64,000 bases of DNA from CAYMCO01 sp964388955. Lineage in GTDB: Bacteria; Chloroflexota; Anaerolineae; Anaerolineales; E44-bin32. The notes beneath the pieces are model-generated. The model was not told where the DNA came from and made no database searches. It worked only from the letters and a program-made list of their open reading frames with translations. The stretch covers positions 1-64,000 of the forward strand of contig CAYMCO010000031.1 in NCBI GenBank assembly GCA_964388955.1, written 5' to 3'. Each line of letters starts with the position of its first letter. The first letter of the stretch is position 1. The translations under genes and the position numbers were made by a program. Of the stretch, positions 9,088 through 17,762 are shown piece after piece.

Positions 9088-11094
9088 ATGCTTTCGACAC
9101 CCGAGAAGATCCTCTTTATCCTGGCCCTGGTCGTTACCGCATATCTGGGGTGGCGCGCCGCCGTTCGGATAAACCGCATCATCCAACGTGGAGAGGGCAA
9201 CATTGACTGGGCTTCAGCCCCAAGTCGACTTATGATCGTGGGGGCCAGAATCCTCGCCTTTGCGCCGGTGTTCACCTCCCGAGCCATCACCAGTGTCCTT
9301 CATGGATTGGTGGGTTGGGGCTTTCTCTTTTACCTCTTGGTCAACACGGGAGACTTGCTGCGTGCGTTCATCCCGGGCTTTCTCTTCATGGGAAGTGGCA
9401 CGATAGGGAACATATACCGCCTGATAGCAGATGTGCTGAGCGTAGCCACAATCGCTGGAATGGCCGCGCTTATGTTCCGGCGCTTTGCGCTCCGGCCCAC
9501 AGCGCTCGGAACCCGCAGATCGACCCCCCTACACCCGAATGCGAGAGCGGGGATCAGTCGCGACTCTGCCATTGTGGGCGCGTTTATCCTGCTCCACGTG
9601 GGATTCCGCTTCATGGGGGAGAGCCTGCATATCGCCTCATCGGGGGCCGACCGATGGCAGCCCTTTGCCTCAGCCACGGCCGCAATCTGGGCGGGCCTCA
9701 CCCCGATTTCATTGGAGATTGCGCGCCATGCCACATGGTGGTTGGCATTGGGCCTCATTCTGGCATTCATCCCCTACTTCGAACATTCAAAGCATATCCA
9801 CCTTTTCTTTGCTCCCTTGAACTTCCTGCTCCGGCCCGAACGCGATTCGATCGGGCAATTGCCACCGTTGGATTTTGAGGATGAGAGCATCGAGAATTTC
9901 GGAGCAGCGCGCCTGGAGGACCTATCCTGGTATTCAATCATGAATGCATACGCATGCATCATGTGCAATCGGTGTCAAGATGCGTGCCCTGCCTACCAGA
10001 CCGGGAAGGTGCTGTCTCCAGCGGCCCTGGAGATCAACAAGCGCTATTACATCAATTCCGAGGCTCATCGCCTGGCGGCCGGCGAAGCCAGCGGCCAGAC
10101 CATGCTGGAAGTTGCGATCCCCTCCGAGGCGGTTTGGGCCTGCACTGCGTGCGGCGCATGCATTGAAATATGCCCCGTTGGCAACGAGCCAATGCAAGAT
10201 ATCTTGAACGTTCGGCGATACCTCGTGTTGATGGAAAACCAATTCCCGGAGCAGCTTCAAGCCGCATACCGTGGAATGGAACGCACGGGCAATCCTTGGA
10301 ACATCCCGCAAGAAAGTAGACTTGACTGGGCAGATGGGTTGGAAGTGCCGAGAGTGTCTGAGAACCCCGATTTCGACCTTCTATGGTGGGTCGGATGCTC
10401 TCCGTCTACAGATCCAAGGGCGCAGAAGATCGCCCGATCTTTCGCACAGGTCCTTCAGTCTGCGGGTGTCAACTACGCTGTACTCGGACGCGACGAGTAC
10501 TGCACGGGCGACGCGGCACGACGTTCGGGGAACGAATATCTCTTCTACGAGCTTGCAACGCGAAATGTGGAGACACTAAATCGCTACAAGGCCAAGCGAA
10601 TAGTCACGACGTGTCCACACTGCCTCCACACCATCAAGAACGAGTATCCGGCATTTGGCGGGCAGTATGAGGTGATTCACCACACGCAGCTCCTTCGAGA
10701 GTTGTTCGCCTCCCATCGGCTGGCGCCTGCAAGGGAGCTCGCTCCCTTGAATGTCGCCTTTCACGACCCCTGCTATCTGGGCAGAATGAATGGTGTCTAC
10801 GATGCTCCGAGGAGCCTGATGAAATCGGTTGGCATCACCATTAGCGAAATGCCTCGGCGTCGTGCAAGATCTTTCTGCTGTGGGGCGGGCGGCGGCCAGA
10901 TGTGGAAGGAGGAGGAGCATGGGGAGGGACGTGTCAGTTCGACGCGCTTGGGCGAGGTCAGGGAAACCGGTGCGGAAATGCTGGCCGTCGCGTGCCCTTT
11001 CTGCACCATAATGCTCTCTGATGCCGCCGGGGCAGATGGCGATGGGCTGAAGATCAATGATGTGGTTGAGTTTGTCGCCGAACGACTCGCTTAG
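9088..11094 (+). CDS. HdrD-like membrane iron-sulfur oxidoreductase (two CCG domains)
   Basis: A 668-residue fusion. About six membrane segments occupy residues 1-245 and resemble a NarI/HdrE-type module, with His residues such as LLHVGFRFMGESLH. Next comes a dicluster ferredoxin (CIMCNRCQDACP and CTACGACIEICPVG). Two cysteine-rich CCG-type domains follow; their Cys-bearing blocks include TTCPHCLH, DPCYLGRMNGVYD, FCCGAGGG and ACPFCTIM. This layout matches heterodisulfide-reductase-related membrane oxidoreductases thought to pass electrons between the quinone pool and a cytoplasmic partner. It stands alone, without etfAB or hdrABC, so the partner is unknown. Cluster 1 of the CCG pair is non-canonical. 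The start has GGGAGTGA upstream. Confidence 0.85.
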   Translation: MLSTPEKILFILALVVTAYLGWRAAVRINRIIQRGEGNIDWASAPSRLMIVGARILAFAPVFTSRAITSVLHGLVGWGFLFYLLVNTGDLLRAFIPGFLFMGSGTIGNIYRLIADVLSVATIAGMAALMFRRFALRPTALGTRRSTPLHPNARAGISRDSAIVGAFILLHVGFRFMGESLHIASSGADRWQPFASATAAIWAGLTPISLEIARHATWWLALGLILAFIPYFEHSKHIHLFFAPLNFLLRPERDSIGQLPPLDFEDESIENFGAARLEDLSWYSIMNAYACIMCNRCQDACPAYQTGKVLSPAALEINKRYYINSEAHRLAAGEASGQTMLEVAIPSEAVWACTACGACIEICPVGNEPMQDILNVRRYLVLMENQFPEQLQAAYRGMERTGNPWNIPQESRLDWADGLEVPRVSENPDFDLLWWVGCSPSTDPRAQKIARSFAQVLQSAGVNYAVLGRDEYCTGDAARRSGNEYLFYELATRNVETLNRYKAKRIVTTCPHCLHTIKNEYPAFGGQYEVIHHTQLLRELFASHRLAPARELAPLNVAFHDPCYLGRMNGVYDAPRSLMKSVGITISEMPRRRARSFCCGAGGGQMWKEEEHGEGRVSSTRLGEVRETGAEMLAVACPFCTIMLSDAAGADGDGLKINDVVEFVAERLA

Positions 11095-11195
11095 GCGACA
11101 CCCCTATACGCCATCTCCGACAAGGTATCTCAACAATTCGAGCCAGCGATAGCGGAGAGGCATCGAGCTCGAAGCTGCTGCCCGCTCCGAGTCCG

Positions 11196-11224
11196 CCCCG
11201 CCAGAAGCGGGGAACGAATTCCCC
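11196..11224. terminator. Overlapping hairpins between convergent genes
   Basis: CCCCGC/GCGGGG (11196-11212, loop CAGAA) and GGGGAA/TTCCCC (11209-11224, loop CGAA) share bases and are mutually exclusive. They lie between the convergent HdrD-like gene and the phosphorylase gene. Without T-tracts, a bidirectional terminator role is only plausible. Confidence 0.3.
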
Positions 11225-11304
11225 CGGGGCATTTACCCGCCGTCTCTGGCCACCAAACCATGCCCGGACCATCGCGGCGGGGAAGATCCAAGCGAAGGGA
11301 TCGA

Positions 11305-12612
11305 TTACTTCAGTAACTTGGCGTAGAAGTGCGGAAGCGGATCCACCGGCCGTTCCGAGATCTGTATCGCTTGAGACACACGCCTCTCGGCGGCCCTCAA
11401 GCCCCCCTCATCATTGGCATGCACCGTGAAAAGGGGATCCCCCTTCTGCAGGGAATCCCCGACCTGCACGTGGACCACCACGCCTACCGAATAGTCTATA
11501 GGGTCCCCCTTCCGCTCCCTGCCCCCACCGAGATCGAGCGTCGCCAGGCCGACCTCCTTCGCGTTCACCGCGCCTACATAGCCGTCGGATCCGGAGTTGA
11601 CCGTCTCGATCAAATCCGCCGTCGGCAAGCGGTCCGGGTGGTCAACATAGCCCACATCCCCGCCTTGCGCGCTGACCAAGCGCCGGAAGGTCTCAAATCC
11701 GCGGCCATCCTGCAGGCCGTCCAGCGCCATCTCCCTGCCCTGGTCCCGGTCGGCCGCCTCCCCAGCCAGGAAAAGCATGTCGGCCGCCACTTCCAGACAA
11801 TGTTCCCGGAAGCCTTCCGGCCCGCCGCCATGCAGCGTGTCGATGGCCTCACGAACTTCGAGCGCGTTGCCAACCGCATCTCCCAGGGGCTGGTTCATGT
11901 CCGAGAGAAGGGCACCCGTACGAATCCCTGCCCGCTCCCCGATTTGAATCATCAGATCCGCCAGCTCATGTGCCGCTTCAATGGTCTGCATGAAGGCGCC
12001 GAGGCCCACCTTCACGTCCAGAAGAATCGCGTTGACCCCGGCGGCGATCTTCTTGCTCATCACCGAGGAGGCGATCAGCGGGATCGAGCCCACCGTCCCC
12101 GTTACGTCCCGCAGCGCATAGAGCTTCCCGTCGGCGGGCGCCAAGTCTGCGGTCTGCCCGGATAGGACGATACCCTCTCCGGCCAACTGCGCCAGGACCT
12201 CTTCGTTGCTCAGGTCGACGCGATATCCGGGGATGGACTGCATTTTGTCCAGCGTGCCCCCGGTGAAGCTCAGCCCCCTGCCGGAAATTTTCCCCACCGG
12301 CACGCCCAGGGCGGCCACCAGGGGCGCGACCACCAGCGTGGTCTTGTCGCCCACACCGCCTGTCGAGTGTTTGTCGGCCACCAGGGGAGCGACAGAAGAA
12401 AGGTCCAGCGTCTCACCGGAGGCCACCATCGCCTGGGTGAGATCGAAGGTCTCTCGACGGGACATACCCTGCAGGAAAACCGCCATTGCCCACGCCGAGG
12501 CCTGGTAGTCGGGAATCTCCCCCTCGGTGAACCCGCGCACGAAGAAGTCGATTTCCTCCGCGCTGAGCTCCTCCCCATCCCGCTTCTTGATGACGATATC
12601 GACTGCGTGCAT
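11305..12612 (-). CDS. pdp: Pyrimidine-nucleoside (thymidine) phosphorylase
   Basis: Phosphorolyses pyrimidine nucleosides to base and (deoxy)ribose-1-phosphate in nucleoside salvage. The 435-residue protein carries KHSTGGVGDKT and the family signature SGRGLSFTGGTLDKMQSIPG, plus VMSKKIAAGVNAILLDVKVG. The C-terminal domain ends in a typical VHVQVGDSLQKGDPLFTVHA. An upstream frame start at 12642 is rejected because it lies upstream of the -10 element (TATAAT at 12637-12632). The ATG at 12612 has GGGGGTGGG in front of it. DeoA and Pdp cannot be told apart from sequence alone. Confidence 0.93.
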   Translation of the reverse strand: MHAVDIVIKKRDGEELSAEEIDFFVRGFTEGEIPDYQASAWAMAVFLQGMSRRETFDLTQAMVASGETLDLSSVAPLVADKHSTGGVGDKTTLVVAPLVAALGVPVGKISGRGLSFTGGTLDKMQSIPGYRVDLSNEEVLAQLAGEGIVLSGQTADLAPADGKLYALRDVTGTVGSIPLIASSVMSKKIAAGVNAILLDVKVGLGAFMQTIEAAHELADLMIQIGERAGIRTGALLSDMNQPLGDAVGNALEVREAIDTLHGGGPEGFREHCLEVAADMLFLAGEAADRDQGREMALDGLQDGRGFETFRRLVSAQGGDVGYVDHPDRLPTADLIETVNSGSDGYVGAVNAKEVGLATLDLGGGRERKGDPIDYSVGVVVHVQVGDSLQKGDPLFTVHANDEGGLRAAERRVSQAIQISERPVDPLPHFYAKLLK

Positions 12613-12631
12613 GTGCCCACCCCCAAGCGGA

Positions 12632-12637
12632 ATTATA
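12632..12637 (-). promoter_or_regulatory. -10 element of the phosphorylase gene
   Basis: A perfect TATAAT read leftward, about 20 bases before the chosen ATG. No good -35 is seen at 17 bp. It decides the start codon in favour of 12612. Confidence 0.55.
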
Positions 12638-12708
12638 CACATACCTGCGCCGGGACATGCGCTCTGCGCCGTGCGTGAGGCGCGCCCCCTCAGCCCCCCC
12701 TAGACAGG

Positions 12709-12798
12709 GGGGGCGAACAGGGGAGTTTAACCTGATAGATGAGCTTCGCTAACAGGCTAGTCACCGAGACGAGTGGGCGAGATATGCGGCGCTCGAAC
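12709..12798. repeat. Dispersed intergenic repeat, copy B
   Basis: The counterpart of the block at 211-290: the first 34 bases match in register with four differences, then the likeness decays with small gaps. Neither copy encodes a recognisable protein. Confidence 0.6.
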
Positions 12799-12805
12799 AC
12801 ACACT

Positions 12806-12839
12806 CACGCACGGCCGCTTTGCCGGCTCCCCGTGCGTG
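12806..12839. repeat. Inverted repeat upstream of the amidohydrolase gene
   Basis: CACGCACGG (12806-12814) and CCGTGCGTG (12831-12839) pair perfectly across 16 bases, just upstream of the -10 element. A third copy of the arm, CCGTGCGTGAG, sits at 12669-12679. This could be an operator or just a repeat. Confidence 0.45.
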
Positions 12840-12856
12840 TGCAGGCGCCCATCCCT

Positions 12857-12865
12857 TGCTATAAT
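12857..12865 (+). promoter_or_regulatory. Extended -10 promoter of the amidohydrolase gene
   Basis: TGC followed by a perfect TATAAT (12860-12865). No matching -35 is seen, as expected for extended -10 promoters. The leader is about 20 nt. Confidence 0.65.
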
Positions 12866-12891
12866 CGGCGCACCGGCAATGTGAGGCGAGT

Positions 12892-14871
12892 ATGACTCAA
12901 GCGAAGCTGGTCCTATCCAACGCGACGGTCCTCACCATGGATCACGAGTACCGGGTATACAACAACGGCGGGGTCGCCATCACAGGGGACAAGATCCTTG
13001 AAGTCGGCGGGGGCGATTCACTCGCCCGATCCTACGCCAAGGCCGAAATCCTCGATTGTGGTGGGAAGATCCTGATGCCGGGGTTGGTCAACGCCCACAC
13101 CCACACCCCCATGACCCTGCTGCGCGGGCTGGCGGATGACCGTCGGCTGGAGGTCTGGTTGTTGGGATACATGATGCCCGTGGAGCGCGAGTTCGTCTCC
13201 CCGGAGTTCTGCCAGTTGGGAGCCCGGATCGCCTGCGCCGAGATGATCCGCAGCGGTGTGACCTGCTTTGCCGATATGTATTACTTCGAGGACATCGTCG
13301 CCTCCGCGGTCGCGGAGGCGGGCATGCGTGCCGTATGTGGCCAAACGGTGCTGAAATTCCCGGCCCCAGATGCGGCCGCCTATGAGGATTCCCTCTCCGC
13401 AACGCGCGAATTCTTGGTCCACTGGAAGGACCATCCGCTCATCACCCCCTCCGTCGCACCTCACGCGGCCTATACGACCACCCCGGAGATATTGCGGGCG
13501 TGCACCGCCATGGCGGTGGAGTACGACGTCCCCCTGCAAATCCACATCTCCGAGACTCTTGAGGAAGTCGAGCAATGGCGAGACACCTATGACATGCCGA
13601 TTGTGCCGTGGGTGAAGAAGCAGGGCATCCTCGAGGCCAAAGTGCTGGCGGCGCACTGCGTGCATATCGACGATGGCGAGATCCACACTCTGCAGCACGC
13701 CGGGGTTGGCGTCGCTCACAATCCCACCAGCAACATGAAGTTGGCCTCCGGCTTCGCCCCCGTGATCGAGATGCTGGAAGCGGGGCTGGCCGTCGGCATT
13801 GGCACGGACGGGCCATCCTCGAACAACGACCTGGATATGTTCGAGGAGGCTCGCCTGGCGGCCTTTCTGGCCAAGGGCATCAGCGGGGATCCGACCGCCC
13901 TTCCAGCCAGGCAGGTGCTCAGCATGGCCACTCGCCTCGGAGCCAAAGCGCTTCATCTGGGGGACATCACAGGCTCAATTGAACCGGGAAAGCGAGCGGA
14001 TCTGATACTCCTCGATTCGGACACGCTGCACAACAGCCCGCATTTTCATCACGAAACGGATGCGATATATGCACGCATCATCTACGCCGCCAAGTCAACC
14101 GATGTGACGGATGTGATGGTGGATGGACGCTGGCTGATGCGCGATCGCCAGCTGACGACGTTGGACGAGAAGCGCCTTCTGGAAGCTGCCGACGATTATG
14201 CGCGCCGGATCGACCGCTTCATCACCGAGAGAGAGGAATCTGTCCTCTCCAAGCTGGTCGCCATCGGCGGTGCGCAGCAGCAGGAGAGCTATGAAGTGCA
14301 GATCAAACTCCGCGTCCAGGAGCCGGCGCCGGTATTGGCACAATTGAGTGACGGAAACCTGGAGATCATCCGCCGAGCCCACTACCTCGAATATGACACC
14401 TATTTTGAGTTTGACGACCCGGAAGACGGCCGGCTGCGTTATCGAGAGGATGAATTCGTCGGCGAGGACGGCGAGGTATTCAACGTCCGCTACCGCCTCA
14501 CCCTGACCGGCCCTGCGGCGGAGCGCACTCTGCCGAACTCGATCCTGCTCTCCCGCTCGCGCTTCATCGCTCCGGCCAGGCACAGTTTGCGCTTCTACCG
14601 GGAGTACTTCGACCCCACTGCCGAGGTCGAGATCACCAAGGACCGGCGGCGCTGGTTGGTGCGATTCAAGGGCCTGGAGTTCTTCGTCAACCTGGACCAG
14701 GTGCTCAAGCCGGGGCTCGAGGGATATTTCCTGGAGATAAAGAGCCGCACATGGTCGCGACGGGACGCGGAGCACAAGGCGGAGTTGATCTCACAGCTGC
14801 TCGAGGTGCTGGATCTCGCGCCGGAGAAAGTCGTGACCGAGGAATATCCGGACTTGGTCCAGGCCGGCTGA
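12892..14871 (+). CDS. Amidohydrolase (MTA/SAH deaminase-like) fused to a CYTH-like domain
   Basis: A 659-residue two-part protein. Residues 1 to about 440 form a metal-dependent amidohydrolase of the TrzN/MtaD/SAH-deaminase type. It has metal ligands H69 and H71 in GLVNAHTHTP, a second His in VAPHAAYTTTPEIL, ISETLEEVEQW, LAAHCVHIDDGE and the Asp motif GIGTDGPSSNNDLDMFEE. Such enzymes deaminate S-adenosylhomocysteine or methylthioadenosine, or related amines and triazines. From about residue 465 the chain resembles a CYTH/triphosphate-tunnel fold: EVQIK in place of the usual ExExK, then alternating charged strands, VEITKDRRRWLVRFKG and FLEIKSRT. The frame is unbroken across the joint. The substrate cannot be told from the sequence. 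Confidence 0.82.
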   Translation: MTQAKLVLSNATVLTMDHEYRVYNNGGVAITGDKILEVGGGDSLARSYAKAEILDCGGKILMPGLVNAHTHTPMTLLRGLADDRRLEVWLLGYMMPVEREFVSPEFCQLGARIACAEMIRSGVTCFADMYYFEDIVASAVAEAGMRAVCGQTVLKFPAPDAAAYEDSLSATREFLVHWKDHPLITPSVAPHAAYTTTPEILRACTAMAVEYDVPLQIHISETLEEVEQWRDTYDMPIVPWVKKQGILEAKVLAAHCVHIDDGEIHTLQHAGVGVAHNPTSNMKLASGFAPVIEMLEAGLAVGIGTDGPSSNNDLDMFEEARLAAFLAKGISGDPTALPARQVLSMATRLGAKALHLGDITGSIEPGKRADLILLDSDTLHNSPHFHHETDAIYARIIYAAKSTDVTDVMVDGRWLMRDRQLTTLDEKRLLEAADDYARRIDRFITEREESVLSKLVAIGGAQQQESYEVQIKLRVQEPAPVLAQLSDGNLEIIRRAHYLEYDTYFEFDDPEDGRLRYREDEFVGEDGEVFNVRYRLTLTGPAAERTLPNSILLSRSRFIAPARHSLRFYREYFDPTAEVEITKDRRRWLVRFKGLEFFVNLDQVLKPGLEGYFLEIKSRTWSRRDAEHKAELISQLLEVLDLAPEKVVTEEYPDLVQAG

Positions 14872-15052
14872 CGCCCGCCTCAAGGTGGCCAAGTACCGAC
14901 GATCGCCCCCCTGGCCCCCTGCCGGCTCCGCGATTGCCGCACGCCAAACCGAATTTGCAGGCTGAGGCATTCGATCCGGTGCATTCGCGCCCGGACCAGC
15001 CTCATTGGCCCGGCGCACCGTGCGGGGCTGCATGCCGCGCCGCCACGACCAC

Positions 15053-17701
15053 TCACGAGGAATGCAGCGATTTGTTTGACACAGACGACTGGGACGGTGG
15101 CTTCTTCTCTGAAGGGGGCCTTTCACTCTCAGATCCAAAGCGCAACTGCCATTCGTAGAGTTTGTTGATCGCCTCCAGCGGCGTGAGGGTGTCCACGTCC
15201 AATCCCTCCAGCTCTTCCAGCATCGGATTTGTCTCCGGAAAGAACGCCAGCTGCTTCGCGGTGCTGACTCCGCCCTCCTCGAGCCCATCCGAATCCGATT
15301 CCATCTGCGCCAGGATCTCCTGGGCACGGTTGATCACCGGCCTCGGCAGCCCCGCCAGCTCACCGACGTGGATCCCATATGATTTGTCGGCGCCCCCTGG
15401 CACAATGCGGTGGAGAAAGACCACCCGTCCCCCTTCTTCGGAAACCGCGACGCTGAAATTGCGTACCCCGGGGAGCTGCTTCGCCAACCGCGTGAGCTCA
15501 TGATAGTGAGTGGCGAACAGGGTGCGCGCCCGCAGCCGGGGATGGTTGTGCAGGTATTCCACCACTGCCCAAGCGATGGAAATCCCGTCATAGGTGCTGG
15601 TGCCGCGCCCGATTTCATCCAGTATGAGCAAGCTCCGCCTGGTGGCGTGATTCAGGATGTTCGCGGTTTCCACCATCTCCACCATGAACGTGGATTGGCC
15701 GGAATGGATCTCGTCCTGGGCGCCGATGCGGGTGAAGATTCGATCCGTTAACCCCAACTTCGCCTTGCTCGCCGGCACGAAGCTCCCCATCTGCGACATC
15801 AACACGATGAGCGCCACCTGGCGCAGATAGGTGCTCTTGCCAGACATGTTCGGGCCCGTGAGGATGCGGATGCGTTCCCCCTCGTCGAACACCGTGTCAT
15901 TGGGCACAAATCGTTTCCCCACCAGGAACTCCTCCACCACCGGATGGCGGCCTTCCCGTATTTCGATCACATCTTCTTCGAGCACCTCGGGACGCACAAA
16001 TCCCTTGCGCGCCGCCACCTCCGCCAATCCGGTCGCCACATCCAGCCTGGCCACAGCGCGTGCGGTCTTCAGCAGACGAGCCGATTGCCGCCCCACCCTC
16101 GCGCATACGTCCTGGAACAGGTCCGCCTCGATCTCCCGGATGCGGTCCTCCGCCTTCAACACCCTGGTCTCGTATTCTTTCAACTCCGGCGTTATGTAGC
16201 GCTCCGCGTTCACAAGTGTCTGTTTGCGGATGTATTCCTCCGGCACAGAGTCCGTGTTGGCCTTGGTGACCTCCAGATAGTAGCCGAAGACCTTGTTGAA
16301 CCCCACTTTAAGGCTCTTGATCCCGGTCCGTTCCCGCTCCACGCCCTCCAGATCCGCGATCCAATCCCGAGCGTGCCTGGTGTCCGAAAGCACCTCGTCC
16401 AGCTTCCCCGAGAACCCCTGTTTGATTACCCCGATGTGTGCCAGCGTGGCCGGCGGCTCATCGCTGATCGATGCCCGCAGCAGGCCCTCCACATCCTCGC
16501 AGGGATCCAGATCGGCTACGATCGGGGCCAGGGCGTCCATCGCATTCGTCTGGAGCAGCCCCACAATCGGGTGCAGGTTGGAGAGCAGTTCTCGCAGGCC
16601 GGCCAGATCCTTGGGGCCCGCCATACCAGCCGAAATCCGATTAGTCAGGCGCTCGAGATCGCCGATATGCTTCAATTGGCTCCGGAGTTCCGCCCGCCAT
16701 AGGCCGTGGTCGAAGAGGCATTCGACCTGATCCAACCGTTCGTCAATGCGCTGGATATTCAGCAGGGGCTTGCCGATCCAGGCATTGAGCAGCCTCCGCC
16801 CCATGGGGGTGACCGTGCGATCCAGCACACCCAACAGCGACCCGCGCACCTCCCCACTCCTGAGTGTCTCCGTCAACTCCAGGTTCCGCCGCGTCGCCGA
16901 GTCCAGGACCATGAACTCTTCTGTTGAATAGGTGGAGAACTCCGTCAGCAGCTTGAGCACGGAGGCCTGAGTCTCCTCCAGGTAGTCAATGATTACTCCG
17001 GCGGCTCGCGCCGCCTGCGGCTTCCCCTCCAAGCCATGCCCCTGCAGGGTCGCCACCCCAAAGTGTTCCAGGAAGCGCTCCCGGGTCCGCTCCTCCTGAA
17101 AACGCCAGTCCGCCACGGTGGTCAAATGCCACGCGCCCTCCCCTTCCAGCTCAAGACCTTCGGGCACCAGCACCTCGGCCGGACGCAGCCGGATCAGCTC
17201 CTGCCGAATGAAGCTGCTGGGCGCGCTGCTATCCATCTCCGTCGCGGCAAATTCACCGGTGCTGATATCCACATATGCCAACCCGATCCTCTCCCCCTCC
17301 ACCACAACGGCGGCCAGGTAGTTGTTTCCATCCCCGGGCAGCAGTTCGGGCTCGACCACCGTGCCGGGCGTGACAACCCGGACCACCCGCCGCGGGAACA
17401 ATCCGCCGACAGGCTCCTCCCCCACTTGTTCGCAAATGGCCACATGGTAGCCCTTATCGATCAAACGCCCAAGATAACTGTCGAGGGCGTGATACGGGAT
17501 TCCGGCCATGGGGACGCGCTGCTCCTTGGCCACCTTGCGAGAGGTGAGCACAATATCGAGTTCCTTGGCTGTGATCTCCGCATCATCGTCGAAAGTCTCA
17601 TAGAAATCGCCAAGCCGGAAGAAGAGGATGCAGTCCGGATGTTGCCGCTTTATGTCAAGATACTGCTTGCGAATGGGTGTGAGTTCGTCAGGCTTGGCCA
17701 T
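15053..17701 (-). CDS. mutS: DNA mismatch repair protein MutS
   Basis: Recognises mismatches and small loops and starts repair. The 882 residues are the usual length. The mismatch-binding motif GDFYETF has Phe33 and Glu35. A connector and lever/clamp follow, then the ABC-type ATPase with Walker A GPNMSGKST near 617, the signature STFMVEM, Walker B LLILDEIGRGTSTYDG and the family's AWAVVEYLH. The C-terminal tail is Ser/Pro-rich. No mutL is in the window. It is transcribed leftward from a promoter that leaves almost no leader and no ribosome site. It is divergent from the ROK kinase gene, with 61 bp between start codons. Confidence 0.97.
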   Translation of the reverse strand: MAKPDELTPIRKQYLDIKRQHPDCILFFRLGDFYETFDDDAEITAKELDIVLTSRKVAKEQRVPMAGIPYHALDSYLGRLIDKGYHVAICEQVGEEPVGGLFPRRVVRVVTPGTVVEPELLPGDGNNYLAAVVVEGERIGLAYVDISTGEFAATEMDSSAPSSFIRQELIRLRPAEVLVPEGLELEGEGAWHLTTVADWRFQEERTRERFLEHFGVATLQGHGLEGKPQAARAAGVIIDYLEETQASVLKLLTEFSTYSTEEFMVLDSATRRNLELTETLRSGEVRGSLLGVLDRTVTPMGRRLLNAWIGKPLLNIQRIDERLDQVECLFDHGLWRAELRSQLKHIGDLERLTNRISAGMAGPKDLAGLRELLSNLHPIVGLLQTNAMDALAPIVADLDPCEDVEGLLRASISDEPPATLAHIGVIKQGFSGKLDEVLSDTRHARDWIADLEGVERERTGIKSLKVGFNKVFGYYLEVTKANTDSVPEEYIRKQTLVNAERYITPELKEYETRVLKAEDRIREIEADLFQDVCARVGRQSARLLKTARAVARLDVATGLAEVAARKGFVRPEVLEEDVIEIREGRHPVVEEFLVGKRFVPNDTVFDEGERIRILTGPNMSGKSTYLRQVALIVLMSQMGSFVPASKAKLGLTDRIFTRIGAQDEIHSGQSTFMVEMVETANILNHATRRSLLILDEIGRGTSTYDGISIAWAVVEYLHNHPRLRARTLFATHYHELTRLAKQLPGVRNFSVAVSEEGGRVVFLHRIVPGGADKSYGIHVGELAGLPRPVINRAQEILAQMESDSDGLEEGGVSTAKQLAFFPETNPMLEELEGLDVDTLTPLEAINKLYEWQLRFGSESERPPSEKKPPSQSSVSNKSLHSS

Positions 17702-17710
17702 GTCATGCGC

Positions 17711-17739
17711 ATTCTAAAGCGCCCTTGGGCAAACAGCAA
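17711..17739 (-). promoter_or_regulatory. Sigma-70 promoter of mutS
   Basis: Read leftward: TTGCTG (17739-17734), a 17-bp spacer and TAGAAT (17716-17711). The expected start is about 3 nt before the ATG, and no Shine-Dalgarno sequence is visible, so the mRNA is probably leaderless or nearly so. Confidence 0.6.
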
Positions 17740-17747
17740 GGCTGCCG

Positions 17748-17756
17748 TGATATACT
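17748..17756 (+). promoter_or_regulatory. Extended -10 promoter of the ROK kinase gene
   Basis: TGA plus TATACT, ending six bases before the ATG at 17763. The predicted transcription start falls on or next to the start codon, giving a leaderless mRNA. No ribosome site is present. Confidence 0.6.
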
Positions 17757-17762
17757 CGCCAC

